Positions 24,060 through 31,975 of a stretch of 54,769 bases of DNA are shown here, piece after piece. This DNA comes from Eubacteriales Family XIII. Incertae Sedis bacterium (GTDB lineage Bacteria; Bacillota; Clostridia; Peptostreptococcales; Anaerovoracaceae), in the NCBI GenBank assembly GCA_031266025.1, contig JAISBV010000048.1, positions 1 to 54,769 on the forward strand, in the 5' to 3' direction. The number at the start of each line of letters is the position of its first letter. Within the stretch, counting starts at the first letter, position 1. The position numbers and the translations under genes are program-made. A model generated the notes under the pieces. That model saw only the letters and a program-made list of their open reading frames with translations, was not told the origin of the DNA and made no database searches.

Positions 24060-25133
24060 CTAAACGCCTATGGCCGTCATCATGCCGATCAACGGCAGCA
24101 TGACGGACAGGAGCACGAGTCCTACGGACAGCGCAAGCACTACGATCAACGCGGGTTCCACCCTGTTGACCATACGGAAAAGCATGGCGTCAGAGTCCTC
24201 TTCGCAAAGGCGGGAAACTTCATTCATAGCCTGTTCCGTTATACCGGAACGGAAACCCGCCGAAAGAAGACCGGACTGCATCCCCGTGAAAATATTGGCG
24301 GTCTCGGCCGCTTTCGGAAATGTCTCGCCTTCTTCTATCTTTGCCCTGCACAACTTGATGTTTGAGGAAAACGCGCTTTCGCCGATCAATTCGCCGGAGC
24401 GTTCGAGCGCTTCGCCCATATTCAGGCCGCTCGAAAGCATGAGCGACATAGCCGAAGCGAATCGGCTCCTTGAAACCGCCAAATTTAATTTATTTCCGAA
24501 AAACACACCGTCGGCCAACCTGCTCAGAGCGGCTCTGCCGCCGGCCGAAAGGCTCATAACGCCGCCTATGACGACAAAGGCCACAAAGATGACGGACAAT
24601 CCCACAGCTACGTACTTGCTGATGTCGGCGACCTGCAGCATCACCTGAACAGACGCGGAAATGCTCGCGCCCATATCTCGGAAAACCTGCTGAAACACAG
24701 GCAGAACACGGGACACAAGAACGAGCAAAATCACAGCCGTCACAACGAGCATAACGGCGGGATACATGATCGCGTTTCGGATCATCTTCGTTATATTGGC
24801 TTCTCTGCGGTAAAAATCCGAAAGCGCCGACAGTACCGATTCGAGTTTTCCCGTCACCTGTCCTATATCCACCATGCGTATCATATGGGAAGGAAAACGT
24901 CCGACCGTTTCGAGGGTTTTTGAAAGCGTATACCCCTCGTCAATAAGCTTATGAATCTCCGTCAACAACTCCCTGTCAGAGCCGTTGCCGGCATCCTCAA
25001 GCAGTATGGCCACACTCTTTTCGACATTGATGCCGGACTTGATCATCATGGAAAGCTTGAGACAGAATATGGAAAGCTCTTCTGAATTCAACTCTCTGCC
25101 GACGCGAATTTCGTTTCCGGACTCTTTCTCCAT
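24060..25133 (-). CDS. pilC: PilC/GspF-type inner-membrane platform protein
   Basis: 357 residues with the two-domain T2SSF plan: a cytoplasmic helical domain (about 15-120, FCLKLSMMIKSGINVEKSVAILLEDAG), a membrane helix pair (about 127-150), the second T2SSF domain (about 215-320, FASAMSLMLSSGLNMGEALERSGEL), and a final helix (MNRVEPALIVVLALSVGLVLLSVMLPLI). It anchors the motor ATPase to the pilus base. It follows the transglutaminase-like gene by 13 bp. Confidence 0.92.
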   Translation of the reverse strand: MEKESGNEIRVGRELNSEELSIFCLKLSMMIKSGINVEKSVAILLEDAGNGSDRELLTEIHKLIDEGYTLSKTLETVGRFPSHMIRMVDIGQVTGKLESVLSALSDFYRREANITKMIRNAIMYPAVMLVVTAVILLVLVSRVLPVFQQVFRDMGASISASVQVMLQVADISKYVAVGLSVIFVAFVVIGGVMSLSAGGRAALSRLADGVFFGNKLNLAVSRSRFASAMSLMLSSGLNMGEALERSGELIGESAFSSNIKLCRAKIEEGETFPKAAETANIFTGMQSGLLSAGFRSGITEQAMNEVSRLCEEDSDAMLFRMVNRVEPALIVVLALSVGLVLLSVMLPLIGMMTAIGV

Positions 25134-25146
25134 TGCTGTACCTCTC

Positions 25147-26118
25147 TTAATCGGTGTATTTGACTTGGTAATTGGAACCGTCGCCTATGAACTTATATAT
25201 TTCGGGGCTTGATTTCGAGCTCGAAGCAAACGTCGGATCCATAAGCGAAAACTTGTCGCCGTCGAAGTAAATGGCTTTGTCTATCCAACCCACGTTCTCA
25301 ATAAAGACGTTGACCCAAGCGTGATAAGCTGTGCCGGCATAACCGATGACGAGCTTGCACGGTATGTTCTGTGAGCGCAGCATAGCGCTCATTACCGCCG
25401 CATAATCAAAGCAGATGCCCTTTTTGGATTTTAAAACGGCGTCGACGTTCGGAACATAACCGGCCGGCGCGTTTTGGGCAAGCACCTTATCGTATGTGAA
25501 ATTCTTGACGACGTATTGGTAGATGGCGTCAAGCTTTTCGAGATCCGTAGCCTTGCCGGCGACAAGTGTGGCCGCCTGTTTCGCGGCGTCGGAATTAGCG
25601 CTGAATTTTACATATTGATTTGCGTACATGAAAGGCAGGAATGGGTGCCGGAGCTTCACGCTGACCGTCTTGCCGAAAGCGAGCGCGTATTTGCTGCCCG
25701 AAATATTTTCAAATATGTTGATCGTGTAGTCGCCGTCTCCGACGGAGAGCGGGAACACCTCGACCGTGCCGTCACTGCTCAGATTGTAGGTGTAGTTTTC
25801 ACCGCCCTTTTTTGTGATTTGAACCTTGATGGGAACGCTTTTGCCGCCCGTGTATTTCAGCATAACATAGCCTTCGGCCATATTTGAGACGTCTATGGAA
25901 GCCTTGTCGTTAGAAAACACGCTGCCGCTGACTCCTGATTTCTGTTCCGTCTTGGCGGGCACCTTCTGCGCGGCGTATACGACGCCGCCGTCAAATGTTT
26001 GAAACGCGGGCGCCAAAGCGGCGAATTCAAACAGTGAAAAAAGCGTAAAAGCAATCACGACCGTACGGCAGCCGGCGCGCCTTGCTTTACATAATGTAAT
26101 CATTATCGAGTTTTTCAA
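25147..26118 (-). CDS. Exported transglutaminase-like protein
   Basis: 323 residues from a TTG start at 26118 (GGAGGTG seven bases upstream); the longer reading to 26199 would run into the sortase gene and has no signal peptide. A basic hydrophobic N-terminus (TVVIAFTLFSLFEFAALAPA) exports the protein. The central part is a beta domain (about 60-165), and the C-terminal half is a transglutaminase-like fold with Cys, His, Asp at about C236 (KKGICFDYAA), H266 (YHAWVNV) and D294 (LMDPTF). Such domains cleave or cross-link amide bonds. Lies between sortase and pilC; likely acts on surface proteins. An inverted repeat GTCATTAT/ATAATGAC is in the 52-bp leader. Confidence 0.85.
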   Translation of the reverse strand: MKNSIMITLCKARRAGCRTVVIAFTLFSLFEFAALAPAFQTFDGGVVYAAQKVPAKTEQKSGVSGSVFSNDKASIDVSNMAEGYVMLKYTGGKSVPIKVQITKKGGENYTYNLSSDGTVEVFPLSVGDGDYTINIFENISGSKYALAFGKTVSVKLRHPFLPFMYANQYVKFSANSDAAKQAATLVAGKATDLEKLDAIYQYVVKNFTYDKVLAQNAPAGYVPNVDAVLKSKKGICFDYAAVMSAMLRSQNIPCKLVIGYAGTAYHAWVNVFIENVGWIDKAIYFDGDKFSLMDPTFASSSKSSPEIYKFIGDGSNYQVKYTD

Positions 26119-26145
26119 AACGAACACCTCCGATCTGATCCAAAA

Positions 26146-26167
26146 GTCATTATACCATAATAATGAC
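26146..26167. promoter_or_regulatory. Inverted repeat in sortase-transglutaminase gap
   Basis: GTCATTAT (26146-26153) and ATAATGAC (26160-26167) are perfect 8-bp arms 6 bp apart, and TATAAT on the minus strand lies inside. This may be an internal promoter with an operator for the downstream pilus genes, or merely an A/T-rich hairpin. Confidence 0.35.
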
Positions 26168-26170
26168 AAC

Positions 26171-26980
26171 TCACATAGAATTATTTGCTGTGAAGTCAAA
26201 ATTTTCGGTCTTATAAAAAATTCCGTCCAGCGCGGCTACGACTATCAGCCGGTGATCCGCGACGCCTATGGGCGTACAGGTAGTCAGCGTCAAGCTGCTG
26301 TACCCCTTACTGTATATCTCGCTCCAGTCGCTCTCCTCTACGGTAACGGTGTAATTGTAGAGGTACCTGAATACCTTTTCATTGTCGCACAGATAGAGAT
26401 AATCACCCTCGCCCACTTCATCGAGATGGTAGAACATGATCTCCGTAATCTTGCCGTTCTTGATCCCGTTACGGTGTCCCGCGATGCTGACGTTGCGATT
26501 GCCCCTGCCGGGCAGCTGCGAAACCTCGTAAAGACAGGCGCCCTTGTTCAGCGTAGCCGTATCCGTGCCGTCGTAAACGGGCCCGTCGATATCTATAACG
26601 GGAATGACGAGCCGGAGATCTTTTTCGTGGTAGCCGCGCCGCTCCGCCGTGATGAAGAGTTTGTCGGTCGGCAAGCTGTCGGCCGAATCGGGCAGCCCGT
26701 CGTCAGGCCAAGGTATGGGTAGGCCGCCTCCCGGCATCTCATCTTCAACATCCGCCAAGTTGAATGACAGCGGCAATACGCGTCTTGCCGCTTCTTCCAT
26801 CCGCGACCCTTCGGCGACGTCGCTTTGCAGCAAGATCGCTATAAAGATCGCCAAGGCCGCCGCCGCTCCGACGAGCGCCGCTATTATCAATGACAATAAG
26901 CGCCGTCTTTTCGAAATCGTCGCCGCGCGTGCAGCGCGCGCGTATCGCGTCGACAGGCCGTCTTGTTCGTTTGTTTCCAT
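26171..26980 (-). CDS. Membrane-anchored sortase (class D/E-like)
   Basis: 269 residues from ATG 26980 (GGAG six bases upstream); the frame is open further to 27151 but that part lacks sense as a leader. A membrane helix at about 28-52 follows a basic cytoplasmic end, and the sortase domain faces outward. The catalytic residues are present: H169 in SIAGHRNG, C235 in TLTTCTP and R244 in ADHRLIVV. Sortases attach surface proteins to the wall or link pilins. No LPXTG substrate is evident among neighbours. It is first in the sortase-transglutaminase-pilC-pilin-pilT operon. Confidence 0.9.
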   Translation of the reverse strand: METNEQDGLSTRYARAARAATISKRRRLLSLIIAALVGAAAALAIFIAILLQSDVAEGSRMEEAARRVLPLSFNLADVEDEMPGGGLPIPWPDDGLPDSADSLPTDKLFITAERRGYHEKDLRLVIPVIDIDGPVYDGTDTATLNKGACLYEVSQLPGRGNRNVSIAGHRNGIKNGKITEIMFYHLDEVGEGDYLYLCDNEKVFRYLYNYTVTVEESDWSEIYSKGYSSLTLTTCTPIGVADHRLIVVAALDGIFYKTENFDFTANNSM

Positions 26981-27018
26981 ATCACGCTCCAATCCCGCGG
27001 ATCGGGAACCGCGCCTCC

Positions 27019-27040
27019 GATTTCCGTCAAGACGGAAATC
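27019..27040. promoter_or_regulatory. 10-bp perfect hairpin in the sortase leader
   Basis: GATTTCCGTC and GACGGAAATC form a perfect stem with a 2-nt centre, 38 bp before the sortase start and inside the predicted 5' leader. It may be an operator or an RNA hairpin. Confidence 0.4.
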
Positions 27041-27069
27041 AATCGCATTGCTAAATGAGCCTATAATAT

Positions 27070-27103
27070 ATAATACACCATTTTGGTCACAGTTTGGTAA
27101 CAG
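27070..27103 (-). promoter_or_regulatory. Tandem 11-bp direct repeat next to the sortase operon -10
   Basis: Two copies of TTTGGTNACAG (27082-27092 and 27093-27103) lie head to tail with one mismatch. On the minus strand they read CTGTTACCAAA-CTGTGACCAAA, then 6 nt, then TATTAT (27070-27075), a good -10. SARP/BTAD regulators bind direct repeats of 11-bp pitch just before a -10, and such a regulator is encoded upstream. Sequence facts are direct; binding is inference. The rest of the 295-bp gap holds the 27019 hairpin and the 27226 hairpin. Confidence 0.6.
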
Positions 27104-27225
27104 AAATAAAAAAATAGTCGATGTAACACTATTGTAATAATTCCGTAACAACGGGCCCGGAGAAGTGTGTTTTGGCGGAAAAGCCGAGATTTACGCTGCA
27201 GTCCGTATTATGCGGAAAGGTTCAA

Positions 27226-27249
27226 TGCCCCGCGGCAAGCCGCGGGGCA
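27226..27249. terminator. GC-rich hairpin after the SARP-type gene
   Basis: An 11-bp stem TGCCCCGCGGC / GCCGCGGGGCA with a 2-nt loop, followed on the plus strand by GTTTTTG. It is 27 bp past the stop of the minus-strand regulator gene and carries the family 2 words (GGTTCAATGCCCC, GGGGCAGTTT). It probably terminates the regulator transcript, or one in either direction. Confidence 0.55.
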
Positions 27250-27275
27250 GTTTTTGCAGTCTTGTTGGGGGTCGT

Positions 27276-28508
27276 TTATTTCGCGATTTCGAGCTGAAAC
27301 AGCCGCGGCGATATCTTCAGCCGGATGCGGGGATGATGCTTTGAGAATATCCGCAATATTCTGTTGACGACAACTTGCCCGTCCTCAAAATTCGCGGTGG
27401 GAAGCATTAATACATACTGCGCCCCGCTGTAACGCGACGCCACGTCGCCTTTTCGCAGACCGGCTTTTATAGCTTCGAGCAGGTATTTCATCGAAGCGTT
27501 GAGCATGCGGAGCGGCGGAGCGGAATTGTCGAGAGAGGTGATGGTCAAAAGCGCTATGTGAACGCTGCTGCCGTTTCGGGCCGCCCGTCTGGCTTCAAGC
27601 CTGTAAGCGAGTCTGAAGAAGCCGGGGTCGCAAATAAACGCACCGGGTTCGTTCGCGGCGTCCCGCAGATTATCGAGCAACACGTCCATGTCGGTGTCGG
27701 CGTCGTAGAGATTGTTTTGGTTCATGATATCCGTGTACATACTGCGCAGATTTTCGGACGGGCGAACGCCCAAGTTTTTGTACAGGAAATCCGTCGCGGC
27801 CTCATAATGGCCGAGCGCCGCCGCAGCGTTTCCCTGCTTCAGCAATGACGTGATGAGCAGCGAATGCAGACGTTCGTCAAAGGGATCTATCTCAAGGGCT
27901 TTTGAGCACAGATTGTTCAATTCGAACCAAAGCTCTCTATCAACCAGCATGTCGGAAAATTTCCGAACCGCGCGCAGATACAGCGCGTGATAATGCGCGG
28001 AATTTGTAACGACCCAGATCAACTCGGAAAGCTTGGGCAGAAAATCGCCTTTGTACAGATACGTTATTTGCCGATATATATCAAGCAACCGTTCTTCTTC
28101 CGCCGTCTCGGCTTCGCGGCAGAGCTCTTCGAATTCTTCTATGTCCACCGTGCATTTGATGTTGGGATTCCACATATAGGAGCCGCGCCGCGAAACAACG
28201 AATTTCACGTCCTCGCCCACAACGGGAATAAGGTGCCTTCTTATGCGGTAAAGCAGCGTTTTCAGGGCGTTGATCGGATTGCTGCTGTCGCCGTCGGGCC
28301 ACAGCAGATCAACAAGCTCGGATTGCGGAACATTCCTGTCCCGCCGAATGATCAGATATGCCAAAAACGCCCACATCTTGGTGGATCGATTCAAGGTTTC
28401 GTTCACCGTGATATTGCCAATGCTCAGCTCGAAACCGCCGAGCATCGAAACGCGGGCTTCGGTAAGCTTACCTTTTGTGGTTTTACGCTTTGTATTCTTG
28501 GCAGGCAT
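27276..28508 (-). CDS. SARP/BTAD-type transcriptional regulator with GGDEF-like tail
   Basis: 410 residues. An OmpR-type winged helix (about 20-115, with LWPDGDSSNPINALKTLLYRIRR) is followed by a BTAD helical TPR-like domain (about 120-270, EIDPFDERLHSLLITSLLKQGN, EAATDFLYKNLGVRPSENLR). The C-terminal ~130 residues look like a degenerate GGDEF domain: RKGDVASRYSGAQYVLMLP corresponds to the R-x-G-G-D-E-F strand, with SGAQY in place of GGDEF, so no diguanylate cyclase activity is expected. Probably a sensor or dimerisation module. The adjacent sortase operon has a matching direct repeat upstream. Confidence 0.85.
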   Translation of the reverse strand: MPAKNTKRKTTKGKLTEARVSMLGGFELSIGNITVNETLNRSTKMWAFLAYLIIRRDRNVPQSELVDLLWPDGDSSNPINALKTLLYRIRRHLIPVVGEDVKFVVSRRGSYMWNPNIKCTVDIEEFEELCREAETAEEERLLDIYRQITYLYKGDFLPKLSELIWVVTNSAHYHALYLRAVRKFSDMLVDRELWFELNNLCSKALEIDPFDERLHSLLITSLLKQGNAAAALGHYEAATDFLYKNLGVRPSENLRSMYTDIMNQNNLYDADTDMDVLLDNLRDAANEPGAFICDPGFFRLAYRLEARRAARNGSSVHIALLTITSLDNSAPPLRMLNASMKYLLEAIKAGLRKGDVASRYSGAQYVLMLPTANFEDGQVVVNRILRIFSKHHPRIRLKISPRLFQLEIAK

Positions 28509-28661
28509 ATACTGTTACCGGACTGTCAAATGCGTCCTGACAGAACGCCAAACGATAGTACGCTAATGTATAACAGAAAAAGTATACAGTAAATGGATGA
28601 ACTTTTCAACGGAAAATTAAAAATAATAATGAGAATTTTACAGAATTTTCACAGCGCCTGA

Positions 28662-28690
28662 TTGACTTTTAAATAAGCGCGTGCTTTAAT
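28662..28690 (+). promoter_or_regulatory. Sigma-A type promoter of the etf operon
   Basis: TTGACT (28662-28667), 17-bp spacer, TTTAAT (28685-28690), close to the consensus TTGACA-17-TATAAT, 46 bp before the EtfB start. This is the strongest promoter match noticed in the window. The 228-bp gap shows nothing else. Confidence 0.7.
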
Positions 28691-28736
28691 GAATATGGTC
28701 GTTGTCCGGAAATGCGAACGGACGAAAGGGGGCGCT

Positions 28737-29522
28737 ATGTTGAAAATACTGATATGCTTTAAAATAATTGATGATACTGACGAGCTTTTGGCGGCGGACT
28801 GGCTGAACCTCGGAACAGGCATCCCTGATACAAGCTATGTCCGGCGTACTCTTGGGTGTTTTGACGAAGCGGCGATCGAAAACGCGCTCAGACTGAAAGA
28901 TTTATTGGAAGCGGAAGGCGAAAGCACGCACATTACCGCTTGTACAATAAATCCGGGATACAGTTCCCATATACTGACGGTGCTTTCGGCGGTGAAAATC
29001 GACAGGGTAGTTTCGATTAACTGCGAAGCTGATCTGCGTTTCACGCCGAAAACAGTAGCGGACATATTGGCCGAATTCGTGAAAGAAAACGGCCCTTATG
29101 ATATTATTTTTACGGGAAGCCAAACCGCGCCGGGAGGAAGCGGTGCGGTTCCCCCGTTTCTTGCGGAAAAACTCGGACTTCCGTGTGTTACGGAGCTTAC
29201 TGAAATTATCCTTTTGCAGCACGGTATAAGAGTCGGCCATGCCGTAAATGGCGGACGATGCTTCCGTACGGTCACGAAACCGTTTGTATGCGCCGTGGGA
29301 AACGCAAAATACTCCTACCTTCGCATCCCGACGCTCAGGGATAAGCTGAAAGCAAAAAATTTTCCGTTTGAGACGATAGAAATGACCGTAGACGTCGCCG
29401 ACGGCGGGCCGGTCGACCTTCGCCGAAACGCCGCCCGGCGCGTATGCCTTTTTGCGCCGGGGGAGAGCGTCCGAGAAAAGGCCGAATTTATTTACAATGA
29501 ATATTTGAGGGGGAATTTATGA
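28737..29522 (+). CDS. etfB: Electron transfer flavoprotein, beta subunit
   Basis: 261 residues from ATG 28737 (AAAGGGGG seven bases upstream); the frame opens earlier at 28689 without a ribosome site. The ETF-beta fold is recognisable: KILICFKIIDD at the start, DEAAIENALRLKDL, FTPKTVADILAEFV and IIFTGSQTAPGGSGAVPPFLAEKLGLP. EtfB holds AMP in ordinary ETFs and a second FAD in electron-bifurcating ones. It overlaps etfA by 4 bp. With the downstream FAD oxidoreductase the set matches the Etf-lactate dehydrogenase complex of acetogens, which would couple a 2-hydroxy acid oxidation to NAD and ferredoxin chemistry. Confidence 0.88.
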   Translation: MLKILICFKIIDDTDELLAADWLNLGTGIPDTSYVRRTLGCFDEAAIENALRLKDLLEAEGESTHITACTINPGYSSHILTVLSAVKIDRVVSINCEADLRFTPKTVADILAEFVKENGPYDIIFTGSQTAPGGSGAVPPFLAEKLGLPCVTELTEIILLQHGIRVGHAVNGGRCFRTVTKPFVCAVGNAKYSYLRIPTLRDKLKAKNFPFETIEMTVDVADGGPVDLRRNAARRVCLFAPGESVREKAEFIYNEYLRGNL

Positions 29523-30460
29523 AAGTCTGCGCGGTGATTGTGAGTTCGCAGCATGAAGACGCTCAAATTATTTCGCGGCTGTACAGCGCGGCCGCCGCTT
29601 TGGGCGCGGACGATCCGGCCCTGTGGCTGATAGACGACTGCGGCGCGGGAACGTATAAATGCCCGTTCGCGAAAATCATTCACGCCGTTCCCAACGCGGA
29701 GAGATTTTACAGCGCGGAAGGAATTTTACCCGTGCTGTCCGAAATTTACGACAAGGAGAAGCCGGAACTCATGCTTTTCCCCGCCGATATCGCCGGATCG
29801 GAGCTTGGAACGCGGTTTTCCGCAAAAATAAACACCGCGTGCATAACAAACATCCGCTCAACGGAAAATGCCGATACGTCCAAGGTCGTATTAAAAATGG
29901 CGTATAGCGGGAATATTGACGCTGTGTTTCCTCTTATGCTTCCGGCTGTTGTGACAGTTATGACGGATGCGTTCGAACCTGCGGAAAAAATATGCGAACC
30001 CGTGACAGATACATTTTACTGCACCTCCGGCCGTGAGACGGATTGGAGTGCGGATGAGGAATTTATCCCTGCCGAAACCGGCGTCGGACTTAGGTCTTTC
30101 CAAAATGTAATCGCGTGCGGACGCGGCATGGGATGCAAATCAAATATGGAAGAGGCTGAGCGATTGGCGGAACGCATAAACGGGGCCGTCGCGGGCACAA
30201 GACCGGCGGCGGTGGACGGATGGGTGGCGCCCGATCGGCTTGTCGGCATATCGGGAGCGTTTATAAGTCCTAAAATCTGTCTGACTCTCGGAGCGTCGGG
30301 GGCGAGGGCGTTTACGACCGGTATAAAGGACAGTGAAATTTTGATAGGTGTGAACACGGATGAAACCGCTCCGATTTTTTCGGTCTGCGACGCGGGTGCG
30401 GTATGCGACTGTGTTGAATTCGCCCATGCGTTGGCCGATATCATAGATGCGGAGACATGA
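29519..30460 (+). CDS. etfA: Electron transfer flavoprotein, alpha subunit
   Basis: 313 residues. The C-terminal FAD domain is clear: GWVAPDRLVGISGAFISPKICLTLG corresponds to the usual RQVGQTGKxVxPxLYIAxGISG, and GVNTDETAPIFSVCDAGAVCD to the AIN-x-D-x-x-APIF-x-x-A-D-Y-x-x-V-x-D motif. There is no added ferredoxin domain at the N-terminus, in contrast to the EtfA of Acetobacterium LctC. GGEXX-type substitutions such as Cys in the ICL and CD positions are unusual. Starts inside the etfB stop (ATGA); the following gene starts one base after its stop. Confidence 0.88.
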   Translation: MKVCAVIVSSQHEDAQIISRLYSAAAALGADDPALWLIDDCGAGTYKCPFAKIIHAVPNAERFYSAEGILPVLSEIYDKEKPELMLFPADIAGSELGTRFSAKINTACITNIRSTENADTSKVVLKMAYSGNIDAVFPLMLPAVVTVMTDAFEPAEKICEPVTDTFYCTSGRETDWSADEEFIPAETGVGLRSFQNVIACGRGMGCKSNMEEAERLAERINGAVAGTRPAAVDGWVAPDRLVGISGAFISPKICLTLGASGARAFTTGIKDSEILIGVNTDETAPIFSVCDAGAVCDCVEFAHALADIIDAET

Positions 30461-30461
30461 T

Positions 30462-31934
30462 ATGCCAAATATTCAAAAATCCGAATATTTTGAATACCTG
30501 AAAGATGAGTCCTGCCTGACCGGCGAGTGCGACGGTCTAATATTCATTTCGAACAGGGATGAAATCGCGGCGGCAGTCAAATCCTCCCGTCCTCTCACGG
30601 TGCGAGGCGCCGGAACGGGCATTACGGGCGCCGCTGTTCCGAGCGGGGGAACGGTTTTAAACCTGTCCCGCTTTTCCGGTGTAAACGGTATGGGAGAAGA
30701 TGAAACAGGCGTCTTTTTGGACGTATATCCGGGAACGTCTCTTTCGGATTTAAGAGCCGCCGTTTCCCGAAAAGACTTCAATTATTTCTTCGCGCCCGAT
30801 CCGACGGAAACGACGGCGACGATCGGGGGCATGTTCGGTACGAACGCGGGAGGGCCAACGTCCCTTTTATACGGACGTACGGCGGATCATGTTATTGCGG
30901 CGGATATACGTCTCGCGTCAGGCGAACTTCTTTCTGTTGAACGAGGACGTCACACGTTCGATGAACTCGGCTGCTGCTCCGTTCCGGACGGGCGGAAACT
31001 TAAAGTCAAATATTCGGACGCGCCGCCTGCGGTTTTGCCGCTGCTTCCGCGAAAAGGAACGGATCTGCTTGATCTCTTCGCGGGCAGCGAAGGAATGCTC
31101 GGCATTTTTGAAAACATTCGGCTTAAACTCACGCCCGTTCCAAAGCACAGGTGGAGCATCGTCTTTTTCATGGACAGCGACGAATCCGCCCGGCTATTCA
31201 TTTCGGACGCGCTGAAAGCATCGAAAAAATGGAATGGCGTTTCACTGTCGGCGCTTGATTATCTCGACCGGGCGTCCCTTGAGCTTTTTCGACAGTTCAG
31301 ACTCAAACAAACCCGACTCCGGACAATTCCGGAACCGCCCGGCAATGCAAGGGCTATTTTTGCGGAATTGGTTTCGGACGACGCTTCCGAAACGGAGACC
31401 GCGCTGAACGGGCTTTTGCAAATCTGCTCGGACGCGGGCGGCGACGAGGATTTGACATGGGCTGCCGATACTGAGAAAGAGATTGAAAAATTGCGCCTGT
31501 TCCGTCACGGAATTCCGGATTCCGTAAACGGCGCCGTGGGACAAAACAGACGAGCCGACGACTCAATCACAAAGATGGCGCTCGATATTACCGTTCCCGG
31601 AAAAGCGATCGACGTACTGCTCAGAGACACGCATATGATTTTGGATAAGTGCGGCGTGCCGTATGCGTTGACGGCGCACGCGGGCGCAAATCATTTTCAT
31701 ATAAACCTGCTTCCGGAAAATCGCAGACAGATCGAGCTTTGCCGTTCCGTAACGGATGAGTTTTTCAATTCCGCCGTCAAAAGCGGAGGGATGATTGCCG
31801 CTGAAAACGGAATCGGAAAAGTAAACCGGGATATCTTCCGAAATTATATTCCGCCGGAACACCTTGAACTGATGCGGCGGGTAAAACAGTTTTTTGACAC
31901 GGACGGGGTACTGAATCCGGGGAATATGGTGTAA
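30462..31934 (+). CDS. FAD-linked oxidoreductase (GlcD/LctD-type 2-hydroxy acid dehydrogenase)
   Basis: 490 residues from ATG 30462 (GGAG seven bases before), one base after etfA. PCMH-type FAD binding is seen in TVRGAGTGITGAAVPSGG and GMFGTNAGGPTSLLYGRTADHV. The C-terminal cap has HAGANHFHINLLP and GIGKVNRDIFRNYI, and ends DGVLNPGNMV, typical of glycolate/D-lactate oxidases. Partner EtfAB would accept its electrons. The substrate is a 2-hydroxy acid by family; the exact one is not known. Confidence 0.88.
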   Translation: MPNIQKSEYFEYLKDESCLTGECDGLIFISNRDEIAAAVKSSRPLTVRGAGTGITGAAVPSGGTVLNLSRFSGVNGMGEDETGVFLDVYPGTSLSDLRAAVSRKDFNYFFAPDPTETTATIGGMFGTNAGGPTSLLYGRTADHVIAADIRLASGELLSVERGRHTFDELGCCSVPDGRKLKVKYSDAPPAVLPLLPRKGTDLLDLFAGSEGMLGIFENIRLKLTPVPKHRWSIVFFMDSDESARLFISDALKASKKWNGVSLSALDYLDRASLELFRQFRLKQTRLRTIPEPPGNARAIFAELVSDDASETETALNGLLQICSDAGGDEDLTWAADTEKEIEKLRLFRHGIPDSVNGAVGQNRRADDSITKMALDITVPGKAIDVLLRDTHMILDKCGVPYALTAHAGANHFHINLLPENRRQIELCRSVTDEFFNSAVKSGGMIAAENGIGKVNRDIFRNYIPPEHLELMRRVKQFFDTDGVLNPGNMV

Positions 31935-31975
31935 AGGTTATCGGAAAAGGATACGAAAGGGATCCGAAAGGATTG

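Noticed and set aside
28737-31934. Direct naming as lctBCD lactate dehydrogenase complex
   Set aside because: EtfA has no ferredoxin domain and the substrate-binding residues of the oxidoreductase cannot be matched without alignment, so the name was not applied.
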